Positions 42,301 through 48,803 of a DNA stretch of 64,000 nucleotides are shown piece after piece. Under the pieces are notes generated by a model. It was not told the DNA's origin. It saw only the letters and a list, made by a program, of their open reading frames with translations, and did not search any database. Numbering within the stretch: position 1 is the first letter of the stretch; every line of letters starts with the position of its first letter. Position numbers and translations under genes: made by a program. The stretch comes from an uncultured Clostridia bacterium (lineage in GTDB: Bacteria; Bacillota_I; Bacilli_A; RF39; UBA660): the NCBI GenBank assembly GCA_947165135.1, contig CAMUZE010000002.1, forward strand, positions 1-64,000, read 5' to 3'.

Positions 42301-43091
42301 TTTATATCATCAGCAAGAAGCATAGCAATAGGTTCACTATCCGTATTGTTTCCTTCTACATTATCAACATTAAGTTCTTCTTGTGTTTTCTCTTTTTCTT
42401 GTGCCTTTATTTCATCTTCTGCAGTTTTTTCACCAGTTTCATTATCATCATTTTTTTCTTCTTTTAAATTATCATCAATTGTTTCTTCTTGTGTTTTTAC
42501 ATCATCTGTTTCTGGATTTTCATTATTTCCATCATTGTTTTTTGTTTCTTCTTTAATAGGCTCGACTAGTTCTTTATTTTCCTCTTTAATATTATCAACA
42601 TTAATAATAATGTCACTAAAATTAATGTTTCTAACATTAGCGTTAGATAATGAATCAAACAATGAGAAAGTTACCTCGTCGCCAACATCATTTAGATAAT
42701 AATTATTAATTTCAAAATTAGAAATTGTAAATCCGTTACCATTTAATACTCCACTAAATGGTTTATTGAATTTTGCAAATGAAAAATCATGACCATCAAG
42801 ATTAATGTTGTTTTTTATTTCATAAGATTTATCATAATATTGGACTGATTCTTCACTATTAATTAAAGTAAAAAAATAAGCAAGCTCACTACCATTATTT
42901 ATAATATAAGGATTTTTAATACTACCATCACCAGAAGCAAATTTTTTGGCAACAGTTCCATCCCAAATAGTGGATGTTGTTTTTTCACTAAATGTGTTAT
43001 ATAAAATTACTGCATTTAAAAGGAAAAATAGGACAAAAACTGCTATTATAAGTCGTCTTTCTTTAAGTTGTTTTAATACCTTTTCCTTCAT
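33360..43091 (-). CDS. Giant (3243 aa) membrane-anchored surface protein with ~40 [YF]GGGN repeats
   Basis: N-terminal TM; GLUG-like SGVLNGNGFTISNF; acidic linker; InlB-like QGWLTDYSDA; tandem VYGGGNxxxV repeats; beta-rich C-terminus. Confidence 0.85.
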   Translation of the reverse strand: MKEKVLKQLKERRLIIAVFVLFFLLNAVILYNTFSEKTTSTIWDGTVAKKFASGDGSIKNPYIINNGSELAYFFTLINSEESVQYYDKSYEIKNNINLDGHDFSFAKFNKPFSGVLNGNGFTISNFEINNYYLNDVGDEVTFSLFDSLSNANVRNINFSDIIINVDNIKEENKELVEPIKEETKNNDGNNENPETDDVKTQEETIDDNLKEEKNDDNETGEKTAEDEIKAQEKEKTQEELNVDNVEGNNTDSEPIAMLLADDIKLENANEDTTYTNDEGKTENNGGSGEEVASIKDEEPAETNKKDDEIPNNITNSESDNDVSEKTDSIEDNTDIETVKDDNAPEDIPGEIKEGKIEITKVNVALISSADHSTIKNISINNVRINTKDIGKDIYSTVFILYDNQENVVRNISISGSESTLLSPLLIGNYGGSTIENIIYNTTTLPLMGDYDIKDSDTMYKYRVNNENKIEFNNNYSTKAMLDLLNDGSDIKWKIQDNVFKLQNNGKNESSPKRGTKSLRANAPSAHNSGTEGTVVYINEYESDANYYDGLNYTYSSDGTLPTTTKKNIYNDSNLVYIETHYYGRDYQNRYTGVLSASENHNQFVYYKVYPINDNGTSSNTSDDYVEFDLIDNPYSKNPNNRVFQGWLTDYSDAIISLDTDIYVRSVKIPITYNGTTPENININFYAIWGVGAITTYASSWSNTFGYLEDDGFHAISAVTYTYDITGFYVYSNIRNNNNYPAGAVDANGNPLTGRCSAGLFGRCYFYEPATGTYNSNTDYYKLVNGTMTISTVPATLNYTSEIPVGESTAGYYRTINIPRNGSLVGYFDSDGDVMTSGTCNTNGGCNYYELIQFYDINNNPEVYTNGDILYYKTTRDTNIVVMGGNITGTWGSSQNKPFTFTAVQGNTNNISSYYWDARELRILAYNDTKIENMRIRGVDRIDDDTSPQVRGGSRYNYYTTPAYDSMYCNYHNCKIGRNITSYNNTTVSFDYVIGGNMSSVSSSNMARYTFIVESGIYNNLGLTTTGANANYLSSFTQYVDAYGTFGNDYDKVTETTPATSSKLDVMYCLSGSWFGDIKGTNITTPMLHTLVKSGRYGSNKADYAAGIYVGGRGNGSHTSPRFAIVEGGWIYNLIGGPLSTSNISSYNDSYINMKGGYVDVIIGGAGRSETYGNRIIQVTGGRVNYAVFGGSNGIEGDDTQYTSTVDGDSYVYIGGKAVIGDPNIASGTLETNSQVEAGSVFGIGNGREGYSSIGTVNNSNVIIDGEATINKNVYGGGNHGATGQKGTNQTYSTNIIIHGGEIKGSVYGGGNNNGAGTDRNTCNITITMDDGTVDGSVYGGSRTKGRIYGSSTVNIQAGTVKTDVYGGGEGGYQDATNYGTFVNNNISVNIGTSSTGPTINGSVYGGSAYGTVNAVATNPAANNKTVNVTVNKGTITDSVFGGAKGSSTYTPYVPGQITVDINGGTIGSVFGGFDEAGKPAKDPLVYIDGGTITNVYGGGNKTSVDNTHIYMRGGSVTTMYGGSNQSGTVLTTTIDVTGGSTSTIFGGNNQGGTCNATTVNINGGAVTSAVYGGGNLVSTGTTTVNVRNATNTIPNVYGGGNQAGATTTNVNLISQSGSNNINVTNVYGGSNQSGLVTTSNVTIGKGTVTNVYGGGNSVGVTTTHVTINNGTITNAYGGSNTTGDVGTSNLVINGGTTTTAYGANNAGGTTTAANVTLTGGTATTIFGGGNEAPATNTFVTVNNGTTNLIYGGGNKAAVTEATHVTVNNATNTIGAVYGGGNQAGAATTNVNITPSNNNLHVTSVFGGSNQSGTVTTSNITINHGTITSLYGGNNAGGSTTTTNVTVTTGVITDVYGGGNNAASGDTNVEITTGTITNVYGGGNQAAVTSATTVVNGGTINTLYGGGNAANVNGNVDVDLLGGSVTGNLYGGGNQGVVTGNTSVEIDNASVGASVFAGGNGSTATVSGSTGLTITDGTIGGDVYGGGNNGAVTGSTSVTIDSSALSGSVFAGGKGTTASVGVNTGLTITDSTVAVDVYGGGNNGTVGGNTNIIIDNVPVTGSVFAGGNGSSATVSGTTELQIIDGSVSHDVYGGGNNGTVGGNTSITIDGTAIYGSVFAGGNGLSATVTGSTELTITDGTLAHDVYGGGNNGTVGTNTSVIINGTTTIDGSVYAAGNGTSAAVNGSTELKMDGITVGGSIYGGGNNGIVLGSTDVMINDSTLGTSAYAGGNGATAKVLGNTSIIVGGTTEVGTSSCTLLSSCSVFGGGNAAETGTQSADNSVASVKIAGAIIHGNVYGGANTSKVYGETDVNIGNDVTLVNGISSGDIVISGTVFGGGEANASGSDVYDWTFISVTQGINVNINGANRNQFTISGSIFGSGNASTAAGDSTVTIKNYGTFNDPKRNVSIQRTNLLVIDNSSIVLEGATDRENEYSDVLFTLSRIDELDLKNNSTLFLETGANLLKEFKSLTSNGSLAAVQIDTEHGTVTKNVDNRVYMFADKKLNIAKNQSATDYGEVSGMSFFGMYKYNGNGTINTGIYNKFNYDEVLDWGGVFDNVSSYVLGLHKTNHDIEVDGFYTNYIDEETSKNKINYIEPIPPVGQMYMWTIGEGVIEYEVDLSASKYSTLGTTELSLRDFTDPNTSFQILGFDYSELASGIQLVEKTNISKIANTTNDADTIMGLSMETSNSGWLTNGYTSFLSRANNNIIGTREYVGGNSTSTPTVLFYLHHSKNIGTSGDMGRVRIQLMSVRQIDALTKETKRLIITANLTRTLFDTVNYEGALTPGRKYDLFTSTTANITSSSAISTYYSLFNSGSTIYRTGYYRTLVSNYVLPLNTKITMIDLSKNTPEYYYHVITQNDVTSATSQLSLYNEATYNFSILEVMGAINSGVYYNDATKNSEYCTANNYCNEDFIFIIDFGDTNITSDALNNELLLEIRNATNDTIYSVLAPQHLDLVYNIYANKDAVIDIDGELDKEKIYAGETFTADLDIEYTQSTIGSATIYDTHYFDSKLGIKISLINEDGNVVPGITLLGLYYTIGEDRYYPNIDGTTRVKIADKVDSAEKWIIVNTGTSSLASGDYKLRVETFGSPDGIYYGLNSSDYVDLDIEIVNEIYGLNIETSAEEMMIDAATGTNANGDNTIVYNVRYNSGLTSPKINFKMYRRNYNTVYDTTYTLVDAADYLDNILFQGYNTNEYIFLDNPTDNAQVIFTLKDDLLTGTYKIEFILYGDTSIIGTLERYIIIK
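35930..39300 (-). repeat. Tandem coding repeats (YGGGN/FAGGNG modules) inside the giant gene
   Basis: Recurrent plus-strand ccrccatatac / cctccggcaaatac motif at ~60-75 nt intervals. Confidence 0.9.
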
Positions 43092-43120
43092 TTAACTCCT
43101 ACTCTTCCATTCTATTTAAA

Positions 43121-43149
43121 ATTATATCATATTAGTGTCGAATTAACAA
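43121..43149 (-). promoter_or_regulatory. Promoter of the giant gene
   Basis: TTGTTA-17-TATAAT on the minus strand. Confidence 0.6.
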
Positions 43150-43185
43150 TATTTTGTGCTTCTTTTTTATGCTAAAAAATGGCAC

Positions 43186-43214
43186 AAAAAAAGCAGGAAA
43201 ACCTGCATTTTTTT
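43186..43214 (-). terminator. Terminator between 43220 gene and giant gene
   Basis: GCAGG-TTTT-CCTGC-T7 on the minus strand. Confidence 0.8.
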
Positions 43215-43219
43215 AATTA

Positions 43220-44350
43220 TTAATGAGTTATTGTTGGGTCATCTAATGTGAATCCTAAATTATAAGTCAAATATGCTCCAGATGCTGAGTTTTCACAGTC
43301 TATATCTTGACCTTCTACCCACATATATACTCTAATCTTTGTAACACCAGCACTTAAACTGAATATTGGATAATAATCAGTTGCTCCTGAAGCAGCTTTA
43401 CCATAATATGAGAAAGTTGCATCATTAGTTTGAGAATATGCGGCATTAGTTCTTACAAGTGTTGCATGTGAATTACCAACAGCCTCAAAATATGTACTTG
43501 ATGGTGTTCCTGGTGGGTTAGTACTTGGTAATAAGATTGGACTTGAAATTTGAGCTTTAACTCCTACGTATGATACTGGGTCAGTTGCAAGACCAGTTGA
43601 TGAATTCCATGTTGAAACTGTAATACCATATGACTGATTAGCTGTAGTTATAGCAGCTTGAGTATGAGCATCATAATTTGGTTCAACTATAATTGATGAA
43701 GTACCATTTTTATAACCTTGTAAAGTACTTAGTGTTTCTGTTGCAGCACCATTTCCTTCAATTACAAATGCATATCTTGCAGCATTTTCAAGGTATTTTT
43801 GTGTATGACCAGAAGTATTTACAACGCCTGATCCTCTATCCAAATAAACAGTTGCAGCTTCATCAACTTTTAAGAAGATATCAAATGCAACAAAATCTGG
43901 GCTTGTACCAGTTGTAGTGCCTTGAATCCATCTAGATTCAGTTAATCTAGCACCAGTAGTTAGTGCTAATGCACCACCTTGGTTAGAGTCTCCTTCTACA
44001 GTACCTTTAAAGAATTCCATTAATCCTTTATTAGCACCATCAGTAGTTGTAACTGTACCACTAGTAGATACTGGATTTAGTTCACTAGGTAGCATATTAA
44101 TATTATTAGTATATGCAGTAGCATTATTAATATCTGAGTTGCTAATAATAGTTTTCCATTCATTAGCATCAGTAGATATTTGTAGACCAGTACTTGCAGC
44201 AATATGAACATTAATTGGATCAATTGTTACAGTTCTGTTTGCAGTAAACCATGCATATGTTGATGTAGATAACATTAATACTGTTAAAAACAACAATAAT
44301 ATCAATGATCTAAGTCTTTTTCTTCTTTCATCATTTTTCTTTTTTGCCAT
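43220..44350 (-). CDS. SipW-type (TasA-like) exported protein
   Basis: MAKKKNDERRKRLRSLILLLFLTVLMLSTSTYAWFTANRTVTIDPINVHIAASTGLQISTDA. Confidence 0.75.
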   Translation of the reverse strand: MAKKKNDERRKRLRSLILLLFLTVLMLSTSTYAWFTANRTVTIDPINVHIAASTGLQISTDANEWKTIISNSDINNATAYTNNINMLPSELNPVSTSGTVTTTDGANKGLMEFFKGTVEGDSNQGGALALTTGARLTESRWIQGTTTGTSPDFVAFDIFLKVDEAATVYLDRGSGVVNTSGHTQKYLENAARYAFVIEGNGAATETLSTLQGYKNGTSSIIVEPNYDAHTQAAITTANQSYGITVSTWNSSTGLATDPVSYVGVKAQISSPILLPSTNPPGTPSSTYFEAVGNSHATLVRTNAAYSQTNDATFSYYGKAASGATDYYPIFSLSAGVTKIRVYMWVEGQDIDCENSASGAYLTYNLGFTLDDPTITH

Positions 44351-44355
44351 AAGCC

Positions 44356-45078
44356 TCACTCCAATTCTTTTATTGTTTCACTATTATGCTCTTCTGTTAG
44401 TTTCATATGTAATCTTACATGTCCACCAATTAGAGCATTTGTACATTCTGGGTCGTCTCCCTCAATCCAAATAACAACTGTTATTTTATCAAGGTCTCCA
44501 GCCTTCATGTCTTTTCTTTGTTCTAATATAATAGTTCCGTCTTCATCATCCCTGAACTTTACCGTTCCTTTTTCTGGTGCACCATTTATACTACTACCCT
44601 TAGCATAAACAGTTTTTACATCATTTAGATAAATCATTATTCGAAGTGCTTCATCAGCATTCTTAATAACATCATCCATCATAATGTAATACCAGTAATT
44701 AAGAATAGCTTGTCCTTGATTCTCCATATAGAATGAATATGCTATATAATTTTTTCCATTGTGTGATCCTTCATGTTCCGTAATATCATTTGGAAGCCAC
44801 TTTATAGATATATTATCCATAAATTGCAAGTCATCCGCCTTTAGTCTCCTTTTTGGAGTTGGATCATTTAAAGTCTCATACATCGCAAGTCCACTATATA
44901 ACATCTCATTTCTATCGAGTGAGACAATGAAACTACCATCATCAAGAAGAATCTTTAAAACAATATAAACAACTATTAATAACAAAAGCAACAAAAATAC
45001 AGAAAGTTTAATAAATCTACCTAACTTATGCCACCCTCTAATTCTATTTGCTTTAACTACTACATCGTTTTTTGCCAT
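44356..45078 (-). CDS. Membrane-anchored extracellular protein of the TasA-like cluster (start revised to MAKND)
   Basis: One TM; C-terminus VVIWIEGDDPECTNALIGGHVRLHMKL parallels the 43220 product; SD AGGAGAG before ATG at 45078. Confidence 0.65.
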   Translation of the reverse strand: MAKNDVVVKANRIRGWHKLGRFIKLSVFLLLLLLIVVYIVLKILLDDGSFIVSLDRNEMLYSGLAMYETLNDPTPKRRLKADDLQFMDNISIKWLPNDITEHEGSHNGKNYIAYSFYMENQGQAILNYWYYIMMDDVIKNADEALRIMIYLNDVKTVYAKGSSINGAPEKGTVKFRDDEDGTIILEQRKDMKAGDLDKITVVIWIEGDDPECTNALIGGHVRLHMKLTEEHNSETIKELE

Positions 45079-45144
45079 AAATACTCTCCTATGAAAAGTA
45101 GTAATCAATACATGATAAAAATCTCTACTATCATATATACTTTA

Positions 45145-45173
45145 ATTATAGGGAAACAATTAAAAAATGTCAA
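45145..45173 (-). promoter_or_regulatory. Cluster promoter, consensus sigma-A
   Basis: TTGACA-17-TATAAT on the minus strand; -35 overlapped by an inverted repeat (45163-45190). Confidence 0.75.
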
Positions 45174-45209
45174 CAATATTCGACATTTTTCACATTATTT
45201 TTTTGTAAA

Positions 45210-45240
45210 ATAAAAAGATATATATTTATATCTTTTTACT
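45210..45240 (-). terminator. Terminator of the DUF975 gene
   Basis: AAAAAGATATA-AATA-TATATCTTTTT. Confidence 0.7.
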
Positions 45241-45249
45241 AAAAATAAA

Positions 45250-45864
45250 TTATTTTTCCAATTTCTTTAACTCATCGTAGTAATATACTTGAGTTACTGT
45301 CATATATGGTAATACCCATATAAATGCAATTCCAAGTGTTATCTCGCCTAATAAAATCCACCCAATGAAACTTAGTTGTAGAACAAAATATTCCCATTTA
45401 TGACCATTCATCATTGCTCTACTTTTCTTTAATGTTTCAATTCCATCCAATTCTTCATCAGCTTCAGCAGCAATATATTCTGCCATTGAATATGCTAGTG
45501 CCAAAATAATTCCTGGAACAATTAATAATGCTGATGCCAAACCTATTAATACGCTAGCGACAATTGAAAGGATTAATAGTGGGACAAATATTTTATACTT
45601 AGCTTTTAAGCATTCAAATATATCAGTTTCTTTACCATGAATAGCATCCATAATATATCTAATCTCACCATATAAAAGTGGAACAGTTGCTATTGAAAGT
45701 GCTAGAGTTACTATTTTTCCTAAAGTTCCATCTCCAAATAATGCACCCACAGATGAAGCAACCGCCATAATTGCAGCAACTATTAATACAGGTTTCCAAA
45801 TTAACCATTTATTATTAAATGCAAATTCTTTTGCTCTTGCTTTTAATTCTTTTCTATCAATCAC
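45250..45864 (-). CDS. DUF975-family membrane protein
   Basis: MIDRKELKARAKEFAFNNKWLIWKPVL...; polytopic. Confidence 0.75.
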   Translation of the reverse strand: MIDRKELKARAKEFAFNNKWLIWKPVLIVAAIMAVASSVGALFGDGTLGKIVTLALSIATVPLLYGEIRYIMDAIHGKETDIFECLKAKYKIFVPLLILSIVASVLIGLASALLIVPGIILALAYSMAEYIAAEADEELDGIETLKKSRAMMNGHKWEYFVLQLSFIGWILLGEITLGIAFIWVLPYMTVTQVYYYDELKKLEK

Positions 45865-45885
45865 TTTTAATACCTCCTTTCCATC

Positions 45886-47610
45886 CTACATTTTTTTAGG
45901 AATCTTAATTGCTAAAACATCAAGTAATTTTTCACAAGTATTATATAGTAATCTCAATAATGCAATATATGTTTGCTTTTTATCATTATCGCTTTCATTT
46001 AATATATTGCATTCTGAATAAAACTTATTAAATAAACTACATAACTCGAATAAATATTCACAAATATAACTTAGTGTCTTCTCACTATATGATTTATCTA
46101 ATGTACGTGACAATTCTAATATCTTAATATATATATCCTTTTCTGTATTTCCATATATTGATTTAATTTCACAATTATTGACATCCACTTTATTTAATAT
46201 AGATTTAATCCTAACCATTGTATAAAGAATATATGGCCCAGTTTTACCCTCAAATGAACAAAAATTTTCAATATCAAATATATAATCAGTTGTCCTAAAT
46301 GGTAAAAGATCAGCATATTTAACAGTTGCTACTGTTAATATATCAAGAATATTATTCTTTTCTTCTTCACTTTCATATTTGTTTAATTTCTTAGATAATT
46401 CATCTCTTACTTGACTAAGCAAAGAATTTAATTCTAATACTCCTCCATCTCTTGTTTTGAATGGTTTTCCATCTTTACCATTCATTGTACCATTCCAATA
46501 ATGAGCTAGTTTAACATCTGGCCTTACTAATCCTGATTTATAAGACGCTCTAAATACTTGTTCAAAATATAGTCCTTGTCTTACATCAACAATATACCAT
46601 ATTTCATCAGGATTATAAGTTTTAACTCTATTATAAATAGTGGCCAAGTCACGTGTTGCATATATACTTGCTCCATCATTTTTAATTACTATTAATGGTG
46701 GAATATCAACTTTATCATCATCCTTTTTAACATCTATTACTTGAGCGCCTTCCGATTCATACATATATGGTTCTAGGACTTTTAAAGTTGACTCTATATA
46801 TTCAAGAGAACTTAGTTCACCTTCCCATAAATCAAAATCACAATTTAAATAATCATATGTCTTTTTTATTACTTCGCAAGACACTCCAACAATATCTTTC
46901 CACATACTAATATATGGTTCTTTTCCTTCATCTACCCAAGCAGTTATTTGTCTTACTTCTTCCATTCTCTCAGGATTTTCTTTAGCATCTTTTGAAGCTG
47001 TTGGATAATACTCAGCTAGTTCTTCTTTAGTTATTTTAAGTTTAGGATATTCCCCTTTATAGTTTGGATCAAAATAACATAAATCTGGTTTTCTTTTCTT
47101 TATTTCAGATATTACCATTCCAGATTGGCGCCCCAAATCACCTAAATGAACATCTCCTATAGCTTTATTTCCAAGAACTTTTGCTAATCTTTTTAATGCT
47201 TCACCAATGTTAGCAGTTCTCATATGTCCAACATGTAGCGCCTTAGCAGCATTAGCTCCACCATAATCAACTATAATAGTTTTTTCCTCTTGCTTATCAA
47301 TTAAACTATCAAAATCACTAATTGATTTATTTAAATAAGGTAATAAATATTTCTCATTAAAACTAACATTAATAAATCCAGGTCCAGCTATATTAACATT
47401 TGTGAACCTATCATCAAATTTACTGACAATTAAATCAGCAAGTTCACGAGGATTCTTACCATATTTTTTAGCGAGTGCCATACACACATTAATTTGTGCT
47501 TCACCCAAATCACGTCTAGAAGATGGTTCTAATACTACATTATCTATTTCAAATCCGCATTCTTTAATTACATCTGTTACATATTTTTCTGTTTCTTTAA
47601 TTAAACTCAT
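45886..47610 (-). CDS. argS: Arginyl-tRNA synthetase
   Basis: GGANAAKALHVGHMRTANIGEALKRL, FKTRDGGVLELNSLL, GKTGPYILYTMVRIKSIL. Confidence 0.97.
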   Translation of the reverse strand: MSLIKETEKYVTDVIKECGFEIDNVVLEPSSRRDLGEAQINVCMALAKKYGKNPRELADLIVSKFDDRFTNVNIAGPGFINVSFNEKYLLPYLNKSISDFDSLIDKQEEKTIIVDYGGANAAKALHVGHMRTANIGEALKRLAKVLGNKAIGDVHLGDLGRQSGMVISEIKKRKPDLCYFDPNYKGEYPKLKITKEELAEYYPTASKDAKENPERMEEVRQITAWVDEGKEPYISMWKDIVGVSCEVIKKTYDYLNCDFDLWEGELSSLEYIESTLKVLEPYMYESEGAQVIDVKKDDDKVDIPPLIVIKNDGASIYATRDLATIYNRVKTYNPDEIWYIVDVRQGLYFEQVFRASYKSGLVRPDVKLAHYWNGTMNGKDGKPFKTRDGGVLELNSLLSQVRDELSKKLNKYESEEEKNNILDILTVATVKYADLLPFRTTDYIFDIENFCSFEGKTGPYILYTMVRIKSILNKVDVNNCEIKSIYGNTEKDIYIKILELSRTLDKSYSEKTLSYICEYLFELCSLFNKFYSECNILNESDNDKKQTYIALLRLLYNTCEKLLDVLAIKIPKKM

Positions 47611-47717
47611 AATGCCATCTCCTCAATAAAATGATTATATCACAAGATAATGTATTTTGAAATAATATTCCATTTTTTAAATATTAATATTATAATTATT
47701 CTAGGAGTAAAAAGAGT

Positions 47718-48239
47718 ATGGAAATATTACTAGCACAAATTATAGGTATATTAGCTATTATTGCAATAACTATATCAGTTCATTTTAAAAAGAAAAACCA
47801 TATGATGTTAGTTCAATCACTAGCACATTTATTTTATTGTACTCAATACATATTATTAGGTGCTTTCTCTGCTGCTTATATGGATGGAGTCGCTATTGCA
47901 AGAAATTTAATATATTATAAATTTGACGAAACTAAAACAAAAATACCAATCATCTTTCCAATTATACTTTGTACTATAATAATTGTTATAGGATATTTTA
48001 ATTATGATGGATTATTATCGTTAATACCAATCATTATCACATTAGCATATACCATTTCGGCAACATTTAAAAACCCAAAAATATTTAAAAGTACTTTTGG
48101 TTTTTGCGCTCTTATATGGCTATACTACAATTATAAATGTAAAGCTTATGTATGTATGATAGGAAACATTATGGAATTTTCTTCTACAGCAATAGCTTTA
48201 ATTAAAGAAAGAAAAAGAAAGAAAAAATATTTCTTTTAA
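47718..48239 (+). CDS. YgjV-family inner membrane protein
   Basis: ISVHFKKKNHMMLVQSLAHLFYCTQYILLGAFSAAYMDGVAIARNLIYYKF. Confidence 0.75.
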   Translation: MEILLAQIIGILAIIAITISVHFKKKNHMMLVQSLAHLFYCTQYILLGAFSAAYMDGVAIARNLIYYKFDETKTKIPIIFPIILCTIIIVIGYFNYDGLLSLIPIIITLAYTISATFKNPKIFKSTFGFCALIWLYYNYKCKAYVCMIGNIMEFSSTAIALIKERKRKKKYFF

Positions 48240-48283
48240 AATGAATATTAGTCAATATAGTAGCATATAATTTTACATCAAAT

Positions 48284-48312
48284 TTGACAAAAAAACGTAA
48301 ATTTGATATAAT
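48284..48312 (+). promoter_or_regulatory. Perfect consensus sigma-A promoter upstream of the structured RNA
   Basis: TTGACA-17 nt-TATAAT. Confidence 0.8.
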
Positions 48313-48318
48313 TTTATG

Positions 48319-48765
48319 TGTATGGAGCATTATGCTAGTCAAACATACCACTAGAAGATGGGGCTAAAAATCCATCAATTGTGTAAAAAGATACTTTATA
48401 TGTTATGCTTCTTTCGCCCAGATTGGGGCAGATATATAATTTTAGGTTTAAGGAAAAGATATAATGGCATATATCCGAATCCTTTTATCAGATCGTTTTA
48501 TATGAAAACACATGTCGTGCGTGATTTGTTGGGATATAAAAATTGAAAAATAAATTGCAAAAGCGAATAAAAGTGATTTATGTTTGTTTGGGAAAACCTC
48601 TAGTGTGTCTATATTATAAAGATTGAAGTGCGGACTAAGTGGTGATCGAGTGATCATAAAAGGCAACTGATGATTAGTATTTTTAAAGAGAAATCGCCTA
48701 CAGGTAACTAAGGGTAAATACTAGAGAAATTCAACTCGACCAAAGCCGTAAAATTAATTTATAGT
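48319..48765 (+). ncRNA. Large structured non-coding RNA candidate (possible OLE RNA)
   Basis: ~450 nt, GC-richer than surroundings, many hairpins (GATGG/CCATC, GCCC/GGGC, TGATC/GATCA, TAGTATTT/AAATACTA); precedes a DUF21-like protein gene. Confidence 0.6.
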
Positions 48766-48803
48766 ATTCCATGCTATTTTCTAATAATAAGGAGTTATCA
48801 AAA

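Noticed and set aside
42007-42699. 230-aa plus-strand Ser-rich ORF
   Set aside because: Antisense of the acidic Glu/Asp/Asn/Lys linker of the giant protein; no SD.
48358-48666. ORFs 48358..48546 (+) and 48448..48666 (-)
   Set aside because: No SD, implausible composition, and they lie inside the structured non-coding region.
48690-48760. tRNA T-arm-like segment gagaaattcaactcg
   Set aside because: Flanks do not form a T stem or acceptor stem; no cloverleaf.
48319-48765. tmRNA or RNase P RNA
   Set aside because: No tRNA-like ends or CCA, no plausible tag ending in LAA (the best frame gives AKANKSDLCLFGKTSSVSIL*), and none of the RNase P signatures such as GAGGAAAGUC or ACAGAAA.
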